64,000 nucleotides of DNA from Actinoplanes lutulentus (GTDB lineage Bacteria > Actinomycetota > Actinomycetes > Mycobacteriales > Micromonosporaceae): the NCBI RefSeq assembly GCF_003259845.1, contig NZ_QLMJ01000025.1, forward strand, positions 1-64,000, written 5' to 3'. The position numbers were made by a program, and so were the translations under genes. A model generated the notes under the pieces. It was not told the DNA's origin. It made no database searches and worked only from the letters and a program-made list of their open reading frames with translations. This document shows, in pieces, positions 36,364-45,228 of the stretch. Numbering within the stretch: the stretch's first letter is position 1; each line of letters begins with the position of its first letter.

Positions 36364-37348
36364 GCGATACCTCGCTGTATCTGAGCAGATCGGCGATGGC
36401 CGCGACCGAGGCGCGGCGATGCAGGTCCGCCGCGTAGGCGATGCCCGCGGCGAGATCGGAACCGGTGGCCGCGCCGTGGCAGACCACGACGGTGCCGCCG
36501 ACACCGAGCAGGACGGCGGCACGTGGGGGAAGGGTGGTGCCGGGCTTCGGAGGGCCGGTGAGTGCGTACCCGGCCTCCAAGCCTTTAAGAAGGACATTTC
36601 CGGTGAAACCATCAGTCACCACCACATCAGCGGCGGTACCGAGGACAACGTCGCCGCCTTCGACCAGGCCGACGTAACGCGCGCCCGAGGGCAGGGGACG
36701 CGATGCGAACAGCGCGGGCGCCGAGCGGCGCAGGCGATCACCCTTGCCGGGCTCACTGCCGATGGTGAGCAGACCGACCCGGGGATTTTTAAGATCAAAG
36801 ACAATTGATGCGTACGCGGAACCGAGCCGCGCGTGCACCAGGAGGGCTTCCTCGTCCGGATCGACGCTCGAACCGACGTCGAGCAGAACAAGTCGTCCGG
36901 CGGCTGTGGGGAGCACCGCGGCGAGGGCCGGGCGGCGTACGCCGGGCCAGCGGCCGAGCTCCCGAGCAGCGGAGAGGACCGTGGCGCCGGTGTCACCGGC
37001 CGAGACGAGCGCGTCGGCACGTCCCTCGGCGACAGCGTGAGCCGCGCCACGGACTGTTCCGGCGGTGGTGACCACCGTCGTGATGCGCTGCCGGTCCGGT
37101 GGATCGAGGGCAGCGAGAACCGCGTCGGCGGCTTCAGCCGGGCCGACGAGAGTCAGGTGCAGGGACGGATCGGCCTGAGCGGCACGCAGAGCGCCGTCAA
37201 CCACGACGGCGGGAGCCTGGTCCCCGCCGAGGAGGTCGACGGCGATCCGCGCGGTGCCCGGCTCCCCGACAGTCCGCTGTCCGGGAGCCGTTGCACCGTT
37301 CGTTCGCCACCGCTCTGGTGCGACCCGCCCGATGATCGGGCGTGTCAC
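36356..37348 (-). CDS. plsX: Phosphate acyltransferase PlsX
   Basis: A 330-residue enzyme that makes acyl-phosphate from acyl-ACP for phospholipid synthesis. IAVDLLGGDQAP (about 35-46) is the PlsX start motif, followed by LVSAGDTGATVLSA and VVTDGFTGNVLLKGLE. The start is uncertain: GTG at 37348 leaves a 33-residue extension before the conserved core, and later GTG codons could serve instead. Lies between rpmF and rnc as usual. Confidence 0.9.
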   Translation of the reverse strand: MTRPIIGRVAPERWRTNGATAPGQRTVGEPGTARIAVDLLGGDQAPAVVVDGALRAAQADPSLHLTLVGPAEAADAVLAALDPPDRQRITTVVTTAGTVRGAAHAVAEGRADALVSAGDTGATVLSAARELGRWPGVRRPALAAVLPTAAGRLVLLDVGSSVDPDEEALLVHARLGSAYASIVFDLKNPRVGLLTIGSEPGKGDRLRRSAPALFASRPLPSGARYVGLVEGGDVVLGTAADVVVTDGFTGNVLLKGLEAGYALTGPPKPGTTLPPRAAVLLGVGGTVVVCHGAATGSDLAAGIAYAADLHRRASVAAIADLLRYSEVSHD

Positions 37349-37357
37349 GCGGCGACG

Positions 37358-37531
37358 TCAGACCTCGAGGACCTGACGACCGTTGTAGGTACCGCAGACC
37401 GAGCAGGCGGTGTGCGGCAGCTTCGGCGACTTGCACTGGGGGCACGCCGTGGTCGAAACCACGGTCGCCTTCCAGTTCGCCCGACGCGAGCGGGTGTTGC
37501 TGCGCGACATCTTGCGCTTGGGGACGGCCAC
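37358..37531 (-). CDS. rpmF: 50S ribosomal protein L32
   Basis: A 57-residue ribosomal protein beginning MAVPKRKMSRSNTRSRR. It has a zinc ribbon, CPQC at 30-33 and CSVC at 43-46, so it is the zinc-binding form. GTG start at 37531 with GAGGAG upstream. It begins 4 bases after the yceD-like stop, the common yceD-rpmF pair. Confidence 0.95.
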   Translation of the reverse strand: MAVPKRKMSRSNTRSRRANWKATVVSTTACPQCKSPKLPHTACSVCGTYNGRQVLEV

Positions 37532-37535
37532 GGTA

Positions 37536-38099
37536 CTACTCCTCAGAATTCGTCAGGTTGCGCAATGCAGCCCAGCGGGGATCGACGTCTTCGTGGTTGT
37601 GGTCCACCGGAAGGTCGTCGAGATGTACCCCACACTCGGGGCACAGCCCTGGGCAATCCGGCCGGCACAGCGGGGTGACCGGCAGAGTCAGAACGATGGC
37701 GTCCCGAACCGCCGGTTCCAAGTCGAGCAGGTCGCCCGACATCCGCCCCACCTCGTCATCATCCGTGGTCTCCTCGGTGGTGCTGTCCACGTATGCGAAC
37801 ATCGCCGCCAGGGGAACCTCGAACGACTCGCCGATCTCGTTGAGGCAACGCCCGCACTCACCCGAGAGTGAGCCACGAACGGTGCCGCTGATGTAGACCC
37901 CTTCGGAGACCGACGTCATGCTCAGATCGAGCTCGAGGTCGGACCCTTCGAGAACCGAGATCAGCTCCAGACCGAGGTCCGCCGGCGCCGGTACCACCCG
38001 ACTCAGGGCACGCGTCGCACCAGGCTGCCGTGGGAGCTTGATCGTGTCTACGACAAGCGGGCGCCTGGGGTCCAGGTGACTCTGCGGTGACTTGGGCAT
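37536..38099 (-). CDS. YceD/DUF177 family protein
   Basis: A 187-residue protein of the DUF177 family, almost always upstream of rpmF and linked to 23S rRNA maturation in other bacteria. SGECGRCLNEIGESFEVPL is the family motif (Cys pair), and CRPDCPGLCPECGVHLDD forms a second Cys cluster. ATG at 38099. Confidence 0.9.
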   Translation of the reverse strand: MPKSPQSHLDPRRPLVVDTIKLPRQPGATRALSRVVPAPADLGLELISVLEGSDLELDLSMTSVSEGVYISGTVRGSLSGECGRCLNEIGESFEVPLAAMFAYVDSTTEETTDDDEVGRMSGDLLDLEPAVRDAIVLTLPVTPLCRPDCPGLCPECGVHLDDLPVDHNHEDVDPRWAALRNLTNSEE

Positions 38100-38175
38100 C
38101 GTGATTCCTCAGCCATAGGTAGGCCGACCGAAAACATTACCTGAGCTTGCCGTGAACCGTCGAATCGGCCCCAGC

Positions 38176-38679
38176 TCAGAACGGCAGCGGGCGCTCCGCG
38201 TCCTCACCCTGGAAGGTGCCGATCTCGCGGAGCGCATGCATCTTGTCACGGCCACGCTCTATCGACGCCAGCGCCCTGGTCAGGAACTGCTCGAAGTTGG
38301 CGAGAGCAGTGTCGACGTAGTCGTCGACCTCCTCACGGAGCCGCTGAGCCTCGGTACGCGCCTCGGCGATGATCCGGGCACCCTCGTGCTCCGCGGAGAC
38401 CGTGATCTCGTTGACCGAGACGAGCCGGGCGTGTTCAGCCTCACCCTCGCTGACGATCCGATCGGCCTCGCGGCGGCCGGCATCGATGATCCGGTCGCGC
38501 TCCTCAAGCACCGCGGCGGCCTTCCGTAGCTCCGACGGGAGCTCGGCCCGCAGAACCTCGAGCCGGTCGATCATCTCGGCGCGGTCGAACATGAAATTCG
38601 TACGGGACATCGGAACGGAGCGCGCGTCCTGCACGAAATCGATGATCTCGTCGATGCGGTCGAGCGGGTCCACCGCCAC
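38176..38679 (-). CDS. DivIVA-like coiled-coil protein
   Basis: A 167-residue, mostly helical protein. Residues 1-50 include PLDRIDEIIDFVQDARSVPM and 50-150 form a long coiled coil rich in Ala, Glu and Arg, ending with EVDDYVDTALANFEQFL. Similar proteins lie between coaD and yceD in many actinobacteria and are annotated as DivIVA-domain or ATP-synthase-b-like; a role at the cell pole or septum is suggested but not shown. GTG start with GGAGGAG upstream. Confidence 0.8.
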   Translation of the reverse strand: MAVDPLDRIDEIIDFVQDARSVPMSRTNFMFDRAEMIDRLEVLRAELPSELRKAAAVLEERDRIIDAGRREADRIVSEGEAEHARLVSVNEITVSAEHEGARIIAEARTEAQRLREEVDDYVDTALANFEQFLTRALASIERGRDKMHALREIGTFQGEDAERPLPF

Positions 38680-38759
38680 CTCACTCCTCCGGTTTCGCAG
38701 CGTGGTCCGATCACGTTACTGCTTCACGCACCAGCTCGGTCCCGGCGCGCCGGGACCGT

Positions 38760-39239
38760 TCAGTTCTGCTTGAGGCGGCTGATCAGGCGTTCCAGGACCG
38801 GGTCCGGAAGGTACGCCGATGCGTCGCCACCCCATTTGACCACGTCTTTGACCAAGCTCGACGAAAGGAACGAGTAAAGCGGATTCGTCGGCATGAACAG
38901 CGTCTCCACACCCGACAGGCCGATGTTCATCTGCGCCATCTGCAACTCGTAATCGAAGTCGCTCACCGCGCGCAGTCCCTTGACCACGACGGCGGCACCC
39001 TGGTCACGGCAGAAATCCACCAGCAGGCCGTGGAACGCGGCGACCCGGACGTTGCCGTACTGGGCCGTCGACTCGCGCAGCATCTCGAGTCGTTCCTCGA
39101 TGGTGAAGAGTCCCACCTTCGACTGGTTGATAAGCACACCGATGATGACCTCGTCGAAGAGCCGGCTGGCCCTTCCGATGATGTCGAGATGCCCGTTCGT
39201 GACCGGGTCGAAGGAGCCGGGACACACCGCTCGTCTCAT
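38760..39239 (-). CDS. coaD: Phosphopantetheine adenylyltransferase
   Basis: A 159-residue enzyme of coenzyme A synthesis that joins ATP and 4'-phosphopantetheine. RRAVCPGSFDPVTNGHLDII carries the (H/T)xGH motif as TNGH, and LSSSLVKDVVKWGGD is the C-terminal signature. The ATG at 39239 overlaps the rsmD stop as ATGA, which rules out the longer start at 39257. Confidence 0.96.
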   Translation of the reverse strand: MRRAVCPGSFDPVTNGHLDIIGRASRLFDEVIIGVLINQSKVGLFTIEERLEMLRESTAQYGNVRVAAFHGLLVDFCRDQGAAVVVKGLRAVSDFDYELQMAQMNIGLSGVETLFMPTNPLYSFLSSSLVKDVVKWGGDASAYLPDPVLERLISRLKQN

Positions 39240-39796
39240 GATCGGCGACCGTACCAAAGAGTGGTCTCCCCGTAACGCCGGGTGCGTTCTTCGATCAGAC
39301 CGTCCAACCAGCTCATCCTGCTGCGCTTGGATCGCTCGAAGACCACGACGGCATCAGGCGCCAGCCAGCCCTGCGACACCAGGAGCTCCTGAACGGTGTC
39401 CATCTCGGTCGACTCCACGGCGTACGGCGGATCGGCGAAGACCACGTCGTACGGTCCGCCGTCCGGTGGGCTCGCGAGAACCTGGAGCACCCGCCCGGTG
39501 ACGACTCTGGCCGCCTGGCCGACACGGAGAGCGACGATGTTGTCACGGATGACCCGTGCCGCCTTCGCGTCCGATTCGACCAGAAGAGTGTGCGAGGCCC
39601 CACGGGACAACGCTTCCAGGCCAACCGCTCCAGAACCGGCATAAAGGTCAGCGAACCGCGCATCGGGAATGTCGGTCATCGTCGCCAATGAACTGAAGAA
39701 CGCTTCGCGTACGCGGTCCGAAGTGGGCCTTGTCTGTGCGCCGGCCGGTGCAGTCAGCCGGCGGCCGCCAAGAGTGCCCGCGATAATCCTCGTCAT
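39236..39796 (-). CDS. rsmD: 16S rRNA (guanine-966-N2)-methyltransferase
   Basis: A 186-residue SAM-dependent rRNA methyltransferase. It starts MTRIIAGTLGGRRL. FADLYAGSGAVGLEALSRG is the SAM motif and FADPPYAVE the catalytic DPPY motif. ATG at 39796 starts the conserved core; a GTG at 39865 would add 23 unsupported residues. First gene of the coupled rsmD-coaD pair. Confidence 0.93.
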   Translation of the reverse strand: MTRIIAGTLGGRRLTAPAGAQTRPTSDRVREAFFSSLATMTDIPDARFADLYAGSGAVGLEALSRGASHTLLVESDAKAARVIRDNIVALRVGQAARVVTGRVLQVLASPPDGGPYDVVFADPPYAVESTEMDTVQELLVSQGWLAPDAVVVFERSKRSRMSWLDGLIEERTRRYGETTLWYGRRS

Positions 39797-40109
39797 CGCC
39801 GCTGACGCTACTTCACCAGCCAAGTCAATCCACTGAGCAGGAGAGATTTCCCTCGTGGCGGGCACGCCGCGCGACGGGACCGTTCCGTTCGGTACATGGA
39901 AGATCTCGGATTGATATCAAGAGCCTTAGCGGGCGCTGGGCGGTTTCTTTGATCTCCTGAAGTGACTATGGTCGGGCGACGTTGCGGGTCCGTTCTATCG
40001 TTCCCGCTTGATGACGCGGGGAGGCGTCGTCGCAGGTCACTCCGTCCACATGTGGCCAGAGCCGGCTTTCCTCGCGCACTCCTTCCTGACCCCTTACACA
40101 GGAGATGGC

Positions 40110-41276
40110 GTGAACCTGTCCTCCACCGCGCTCAAGCGGACCGGAACGCTGGTCGCTGGTGCGACCCTCGGTCTGCTCGGTGTGCTGACCACCGGCGTGC
40201 CCGCCCTGGCGTGCCACCCGGAGATCAACGACAAGAACATCTGCATCAGCGGCGACGGCGAGACCTGGACCGTCACGTGGGAGGTGGACAGCAGCGAGAA
40301 GTTCGACGGGAAGGTCACCTCCTACACCGCCGCACCCACCGCTGAGACCGTCAGCGTGAGCGGCATCGAGGTCGGAACGGTCATCCCGGCTCGCGGCGGC
40401 CTCGAGGTCAAGCAGACCATCAAGACCACCTCGACCAAGGCCGAGCTCACCGTTACCGGTGAGTGGCAGAGCAACAAGTGGACGTACACCGGCACCCGCT
40501 CCGGCACGGCCACCCTGCCGACCGGCCACAAGGGCAAGAAGATCAAGAAGTGCGCGCCGACCACGTCGCCGAGCACCCCGGTCTCCGAGTCCCCGAGCAC
40601 CCCGGTCTCCGAGTCGCCCAGCACGCCGGTCTCCGAGTCCCCGAGCACCCCGGTGTCGGAGTCCCCGAGCACCCCGGTCTCCGAGTCCCCGAGCACGCCG
40701 GTCTCCGAGTCGCCCAGCACGCCGGCGTCGGAGTCCCCGTCGGCCAGCGCCCCGGTGTCGGAGTCCCCGAGCACCCCGGTCTCCGAGTCGCCCAGCGCGA
40801 CCGTCAGCGTGACCCCGAGCGCCACCCCGACTCCGAGCGAGTCCGTCCCGGCGGAGATCCCGGCCACCGAGCCGATCTTCGTCTACGACACCACGTGCGA
40901 CACCCTGACCGTCGGCATCGAGGTTCCGTCCGACTGGCCCGAGGCCATCACGGTCACCTTCGACCCGACCACGGGCGAGACCCAGACCGTCACCGCGCAG
41001 CCGGGTGAGACCAAGACCGCCGACTTCCCCGCTTCCGAGGGCCTCGAGGTCGTCGCGACCCCGCAGGGCTACGAGGACGAGGCCGCGACCATCGCGTACG
41101 AGGCTCCGGCCGACTGTGACGAGGGTGGCGCAGCTGGTGGCGAAGGCGACGAGGGCGGCCTGCCCGTCACCGGTGCCGCCGCTGGTGGCGTCGCCGCCGG
41201 CGCCGTGGCCCTGCTGGCCATCGGTGGCTTCCTCTTCTTCGCGGCCCGCCGCCGGAAGCTGAAGTTCACCGCCTGA
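40110..41276 (+). CDS. LPVTG-anchored surface protein 1
   Basis: A 388-residue wall-anchored protein. Signal peptide 1-34 (VPALA cleavage). An N-terminal domain (35-148) contains three Cys; a spacer of about nine TPVSESPS-type repeats follows (153-230). A module bounded by Cys263 and Cys336 resembles modules of the next protein. The sorting signal LPVTG at 351-355 precedes a TM segment and RRRKLKF. The GTG at 40110 follows AGGAG (40100-40104). Its TGA is followed by a second in-frame stop. Probably displayed by a sortase not in this window. Function unknown; adhesion or sheath structure is possible. Confidence 0.85.
   Translation: MNLSSTALKRTGTLVAGATLGLLGVLTTGVPALACHPEINDKNICISGDGETWTVTWEVDSSEKFDGKVTSYTAAPTAETVSVSGIEVGTVIPARGGLEVKQTIKTTSTKAELTVTGEWQSNKWTYTGTRSGTATLPTGHKGKKIKKCAPTTSPSTPVSESPSTPVSESPSTPVSESPSTPVSESPSTPVSESPSTPVSESPSTPASESPSASAPVSESPSTPVSESPSATVSVTPSATPTPSESVPAEIPATEPIFVYDTTCDTLTVGIEVPSDWPEAITVTFDPTTGETQTVTAQPGETKTADFPASEGLEVVATPQGYEDEAATIAYEAPADCDEGGAAGGEGDEGGLPVTGAAAGGVAAGAVALLAIGGFLFFAARRRKLKFTA
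40562..40800 (+). repeat. Tandem 24-bp coding repeats
   Basis: About nine copies of a 24-bp unit coding for TPVSESPS, some with small changes (TPAS, SASAPVS), make up the spacer of surface protein 1. Near-identical units at the DNA level suggest recent expansion and likely length variation between strains. Confidence 0.85.
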
Positions 41277-41318
41277 TAGGCACTCGCACCACTTAGTTCG
41301 ATCACAGCAACAACCGGG

Positions 41319-41349
41319 GGGCGCGTCGACGGAATTCGTCGGCGCGCCC
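41319..41349 (+). terminator. Hairpin between the two surface genes
   Basis: GGGCGCG (41319-41325) plus CGACG (41327-41331) pairs with CGTCG (41337-41341) plus CGCGCCC (41343-41349) across GAATT, with one T/G position. No T-run follows. It may attenuate read-through between the paralogs. Confidence 0.5.
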
Positions 41350-41384
41350 TTCGTACATCCCTCCCGTTTCCCCTGGAGAAGATC

Positions 41385-42668
41385 TTGCGATACACCCCCC
41401 TCCGCCGCGTCGCACTCGTCGCGGCCGGCGCTCTGCTGGGCCTGACCGGCCTGATGAGCGTCGCCTCCCCCGCCAGCGCCACGGACAACACCGAACCGCT
41501 GCCCGGCTGTGTCAGCTCCACCGACGCGAAGCTTGAGGTCTCGGGCTGGGAAGGCGGCAAGACAAACGCCGTCGTCACCTACAAGGACGCGGCTCCGCTC
41601 TGTGACGACCTGGTCGTCAACATGCTCAGCTACACCGCGACGTCCGCGAAGTTCGCGCTGCCGCAGTACCTCTTCGGCAGCCAGACCCAGCAGATCAACA
41701 AGGACGCGACCTCCGGCACCCTGACCTTCTCGGGCGTCCCGGTTCCGGACTGCTACGCCCAGGTCGACCTGGTCCGCGGCAAGCGCATCATCAACCCGCT
41801 GGTCAGCAACGACGACCTCTACGGGACCCGTAAGCTCGCGCACTGGAACGGCGGCCAGGGCGTCTGCTCGGCCAAGCCGGTCGCCGAGCCGGTCTCGGAC
41901 TGTGACGGCAACGTCAAGATCAGCCTGGTCAACCCGAAGACCACCGACGCCACCAAGTTCGAGATCACCGCGGACGGCGGCTACAGCGAGACCGTCACCG
42001 TCGAGCCGAACAGCCTGGGCAGCGTCACGGTTCCGGCCACCAACGCCACCAACATCTCGGTGAAGGCCGCCGGCAAGGAGCTTTACGCCGGCAGCTGGGC
42101 CAAGCCGGAAGGCTGTGTCACCCCGGAGCCGGTTCCGGCTGTGCTCACCTCGGCCAGCACCTGCGACGAGCTGACCTTCAAGGTCGTCAACCCGGCCGGT
42201 GGCAAGGACGCGACCGTCACCTTCACCCCGAACGAGGGCAACGGCGACGCCAAGACCGTCACCGTGAAGGCCGGCGAGACCACCGACGTCAGCTTCCCGG
42301 CCAAGGAGAACCTGGCCGTCACCGTCTCCGGTGACCTCACCAACTCCAACGGCATCGTGAGCTGGACCAAGCCGGAGGACTGCGCGACCACGCCGCCGAC
42401 CGAGGGCACCCCGAGTGCCTCCCCCTCGGTGAGCACCCCGGCCGAGACCCCGTCGGCCACGCCGTCGGAGAGCACCGCCACCCCGTCGGAGAGCGCCAGC
42501 ACCAGCACCACGCCGGTCGCCACCACCCCGGTCAGCGACAACGACGAGTCGCTGCCGGTGACCGGTGCGGCCGCCGGTGGCGTCGCGGGCGGCGCTGCGC
42601 TGCTCGTCGCCGTCGGTGCGGGTCTCTTCTTCATGGCCCGTCGGCGCAAGCTGAACTTCAAGGCCTGA
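41385..42668 (+). CDS. LPVTG-anchored surface protein 2
   Basis: A 427-residue protein related to its neighbour. Signal peptide 1-32 (SPASA), an N-terminal domain (33-165) with four Cys, two tandem modules bounded by Cys173-Cys244 and Cys260-Cys333, a Ser/Thr/Pro spacer (335-385), LPVTG at 390-394, a TM segment and RRRKLNFKA. The modules share a pattern: C-x2-L/V-x-(F/I), a TVTV-(K/E)x(G/N) strand, then (S/G)W.KPE.C, which suggests a disulfide-closed beta sandwich. The start is an unusual TTG at 41385, with GGAGAA four bases before it. Confidence 0.85.
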   Translation: MRYTPLRRVALVAAGALLGLTGLMSVASPASATDNTEPLPGCVSSTDAKLEVSGWEGGKTNAVVTYKDAAPLCDDLVVNMLSYTATSAKFALPQYLFGSQTQQINKDATSGTLTFSGVPVPDCYAQVDLVRGKRIINPLVSNDDLYGTRKLAHWNGGQGVCSAKPVAEPVSDCDGNVKISLVNPKTTDATKFEITADGGYSETVTVEPNSLGSVTVPATNATNISVKAAGKELYAGSWAKPEGCVTPEPVPAVLTSASTCDELTFKVVNPAGGKDATVTFTPNEGNGDAKTVTVKAGETTDVSFPAKENLAVTVSGDLTNSNGIVSWTKPEDCATTPPTEGTPSASPSVSTPAETPSATPSESTATPSESASTSTTPVATTPVSDNDESLPVTGAAAGGVAGGAALLVAVGAGLFFMARRRKLNFKA

Positions 42669-42685
42669 TAAAGAACCACTGAAAA

Positions 42686-42714
42686 GGGGCGCGCCGGTCG
42701 GCGCGCCCCTTTTT
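42686..42714. terminator. Strong bidirectional intrinsic terminator
   Basis: GGGGCGCGCC (42686-42695) pairs perfectly with GGCGCGCCCC (42700-42709) across GGTC, followed by TTTTT. On the minus strand it is followed by TTTTC. It separates surface protein 2 from the convergent DUF952 gene. Confidence 0.92.
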
Positions 42715-42715
42715 G

Positions 42716-43054
42716 CTATCCAAGAGCCGGGAACGACCCGTCCTCAAGCGGCAGATACGGCTTTGCCGAGGTCACCGCCGCAACCGGGAGCCGCCCGTAG
42801 ATGTGCGGGAATTGCCGGCCGTCCGGCGACGGCGGGACCCCGTCCTCCCACACCACCGGGACGTCCACCAGCGACTCGTCGATCTCCAGGACCAGCAGGT
42901 CGGTACGCCCCCGGAACCGCAGCGTCGCCGGCACGTGCACCCAGTCCACCGGCGAGCAGTGGATGAAGCCTTCGGTGGCGAGTGTGTCGCCGTCGTATGA
43001 GCCGGCCGCGAGCGCGGAATTCCACGCGTCGGCCGGACAGATGTGCACGATCAA
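42716..43054 (-). CDS. DUF952 family protein
   Basis: A 112-residue protein of the DUF952 family, identified by IVHICPADAW, LATEGFIHCSP and FPHIYGRLPVAAV. Biochemical role unknown. The start appears to be TTG at 43054, overlapping the recG stop as TTGA, with GGAGAAGGG upstream; a GTG two codons later is the alternative. Last gene of DAK-recG-DUF952. Confidence 0.82.
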   Translation of the reverse strand: MIVHICPADAWNSALAAGSYDGDTLATEGFIHCSPVDWVHVPATLRFRGRTDLLVLEIDESLVDVPVVWEDGVPPSPDGRQFPHIYGRLPVAAVTSAKPYLPLEDGSFPALG

Positions 43055-45228
43055 CCCTTCTCCAAGTACTCGGCGCGTTCCTCGTCGACCAGCGCGGACA
43101 CCGAAGCGGCCAGCGCCGGGTAGCGGGTGAGGTCGGGATCGTCGCCGATCAGCTCCGACGCCTCCGCTCGAGCTTCCTTGATCAGTTTCTCGTCCCGGAG
43201 CAGCGAGAGCAGCCGCAGGTGCGAGTTCTTCCCGGACTGGGACGCACCAAGCACGTCACCCTCCCGACGCTGTTCCAGGTCGATCTCGGACAGTTTGAAG
43301 CCGTCCGTGGTCGACGCCACCGCGTCCAGCCGCTCCCGGGCCGCCGAGCCCTCCGCCGCCTCGGTGTGCAGCAGGCAGATGCCGGGCGCCGAGCCACGGC
43401 CCACCCGGCCGCGCAGCTGGTGCAGCTGGGAGACACCGAACCGGTCGGCGTCCAGGATCAGCATCACCGTCGAGTTCGGAACGTCGACGCCCACCTCGAT
43501 GACAGTGGTCGCCACCAGCACGTCCAGGTCGCCGGCGGCGAACGTACGCATGACCTTGTCCTTGTCCTCGGCCGGCATCTTGCCGTGCAGCATGCCGATC
43601 CGCAGGCCCTTGAGATAGTCGTGCTCCAGCAGCGGCAGCACCTCGGTGACGGCGAGCGGCGGGCGCCGGGCGCCGTCCTCCCCCTCTTTCGGAGGAGCGT
43701 CCTCGTCGTCTCCGATCCGCGGGCACACCACATAGGCCTGATGGCCCGCCTTCACCTCTTCCTTGATCCGCACCCAGGCCCGGTCCAGGAACGCCGGCTT
43801 GTCCAGGGCGGGCACCACGTGCGACGCGATCGGCGACCGGCCGCGCGGCAGCTGCGACAGGATCGACGTCTCCAGGTCGCCGTAGACAGTCATCGCCACC
43901 GTGCGCGGGATCGGCGTCGCCGTCATCACCAGCACGTGCGGCGGGCGGGCCGCTTTCGCCCGCAACGCGTCGCGCTGCTCCACCCCGAACCGGTGCTGCT
44001 CGTCGACGACCACGAGTCCCAGGTCCTTGAAGTCGACTCCCTCGTACAGAAGGGCGTGCGTGCCCACGACGATGCCGGCGCTCCCGTCCGCGAGCTTGGC
44101 CAGCGCCGCACGCCGGGCCGCCGCGCCGAGCGAGCCGGTGACCAGGGTGAGCTGGGTGCCTTCCGGGTCGCCGTCCAGCTCACCGGCCCTGGCGAGCGCC
44201 CCGAGCTGGGCGCTGATCCCGCGGGCGTGCTGGGTGGCGAGCACCTCGGTCGGTGCCAGCAATGCGGCCTGTCCGCCGGCGTCGACGACCTGCAGCATCG
44301 CGCGTACCGAAACGAGGGTCTTGCCGGAACCGACCTCGCCCTGAAGGAGCCGGTGCATGGGGTGAGGCCGGGAGAGATCGGCCGCGATCTCCTCACCCAC
44401 CTCGCGCTGGCCCTCGGTCAGCTCATAGGGAAGCGAAGCGTCGAATTTCGCCAGCAGCCCGGCCTCGGCGCGCGGCCGGGCGGTGCCGGGCGCCGCGGCC
44501 GCGCGTGCCCGGCGTTGCACGAGCGTCAGCTGTACGGCGAACGCCTCGTCCCACTTGAGCCGATGCTTCGCGCGGTACAGCGCCTCCTCGGAACTGGGCC
44601 GGTGGATCTCCTGAAGGGCCGTGCCGATGCCGACCAGGCCCCGCTTGCCCCGTACGTCACCGGGCATCGGGTCGGCCGGCGGCTCCAGCGTGTCCAGCAG
44701 CGTCCGCACGCATTTCGCGATCGTCCAGGTCGGCACGGCCTGCGCCGCCGGGTAGACCGGGATCAGCGCGCCGGCGAACTCCTCGATCTCGGCGGCCGCG
44801 TCGTCCTGCGTCGCGTCCGCCTTGAGCAGCTGATAGGCCGGGCCGTTCAGCTGGCGTTTGCCCCGGAACTCGGTGACCTTGCCGGCGAACAGGCCCCACA
44901 CACCCTTGCGCAGCTCCCGCTCACGCCACGCCTGGTTGAAGAACGTGCAGCTCAGCGTCGCGCCCGTGCCGTCACCGATGGTGACCTCCAGCATGTTGCC
45001 CTTGCGTGCCCGGAACGGCTTGAGGCTGATCCCCTGAACCTGCGCCAGCACGGTGACCTGCTCGTCCACCTCCAGACGACGCAGGTCGGTGTGCTCGCCA
45101 CGCTCGTCGTACCGTCGCGGGAAGTGATAAATCAGGTCACCCGCCGTGTGCAGGTCCAGGTGGTCGGCGAGAGCTTTCGCGGTCTTGGCGCCGAGCACCT
45201 TGGTCAGCGGGGTGCCGGTCGTGGTCAT
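43051..45228 (-). CDS. recG: ATP-dependent DNA helicase RecG
   Basis: A 725-residue helicase that remodels stalled forks and Holliday junctions. N-terminal wedge (OB fold, about 50-150), then helicase motifs: Walker A GEVGSGKT, motif II DEQH (VVVDEQHRFGVEQR), motif III MTATPIPRT, and motif VI QLRGRVGRG. The ATG at 45228 overlaps the preceding stop as ATGA and follows AGGAG. A charged insertion (DDEDAPPKEGEDGARR) lies in the second helicase lobe. Confidence 0.95.
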   Translation of the reverse strand: MTTTGTPLTKVLGAKTAKALADHLDLHTAGDLIYHFPRRYDERGEHTDLRRLEVDEQVTVLAQVQGISLKPFRARKGNMLEVTIGDGTGATLSCTFFNQAWRERELRKGVWGLFAGKVTEFRGKRQLNGPAYQLLKADATQDDAAAEIEEFAGALIPVYPAAQAVPTWTIAKCVRTLLDTLEPPADPMPGDVRGKRGLVGIGTALQEIHRPSSEEALYRAKHRLKWDEAFAVQLTLVQRRARAAAAPGTARPRAEAGLLAKFDASLPYELTEGQREVGEEIAADLSRPHPMHRLLQGEVGSGKTLVSVRAMLQVVDAGGQAALLAPTEVLATQHARGISAQLGALARAGELDGDPEGTQLTLVTGSLGAAARRAALAKLADGSAGIVVGTHALLYEGVDFKDLGLVVVDEQHRFGVEQRDALRAKAARPPHVLVMTATPIPRTVAMTVYGDLETSILSQLPRGRSPIASHVVPALDKPAFLDRAWVRIKEEVKAGHQAYVVCPRIGDDEDAPPKEGEDGARRPPLAVTEVLPLLEHDYLKGLRIGMLHGKMPAEDKDKVMRTFAAGDLDVLVATTVIEVGVDVPNSTVMLILDADRFGVSQLHQLRGRVGRGSAPGICLLHTEAAEGSAARERLDAVASTTDGFKLSEIDLEQRREGDVLGASQSGKNSHLRLLSLLRDEKLIKEARAEASELIGDDPDLTRYPALAASVSALVDEERAEYLEKG

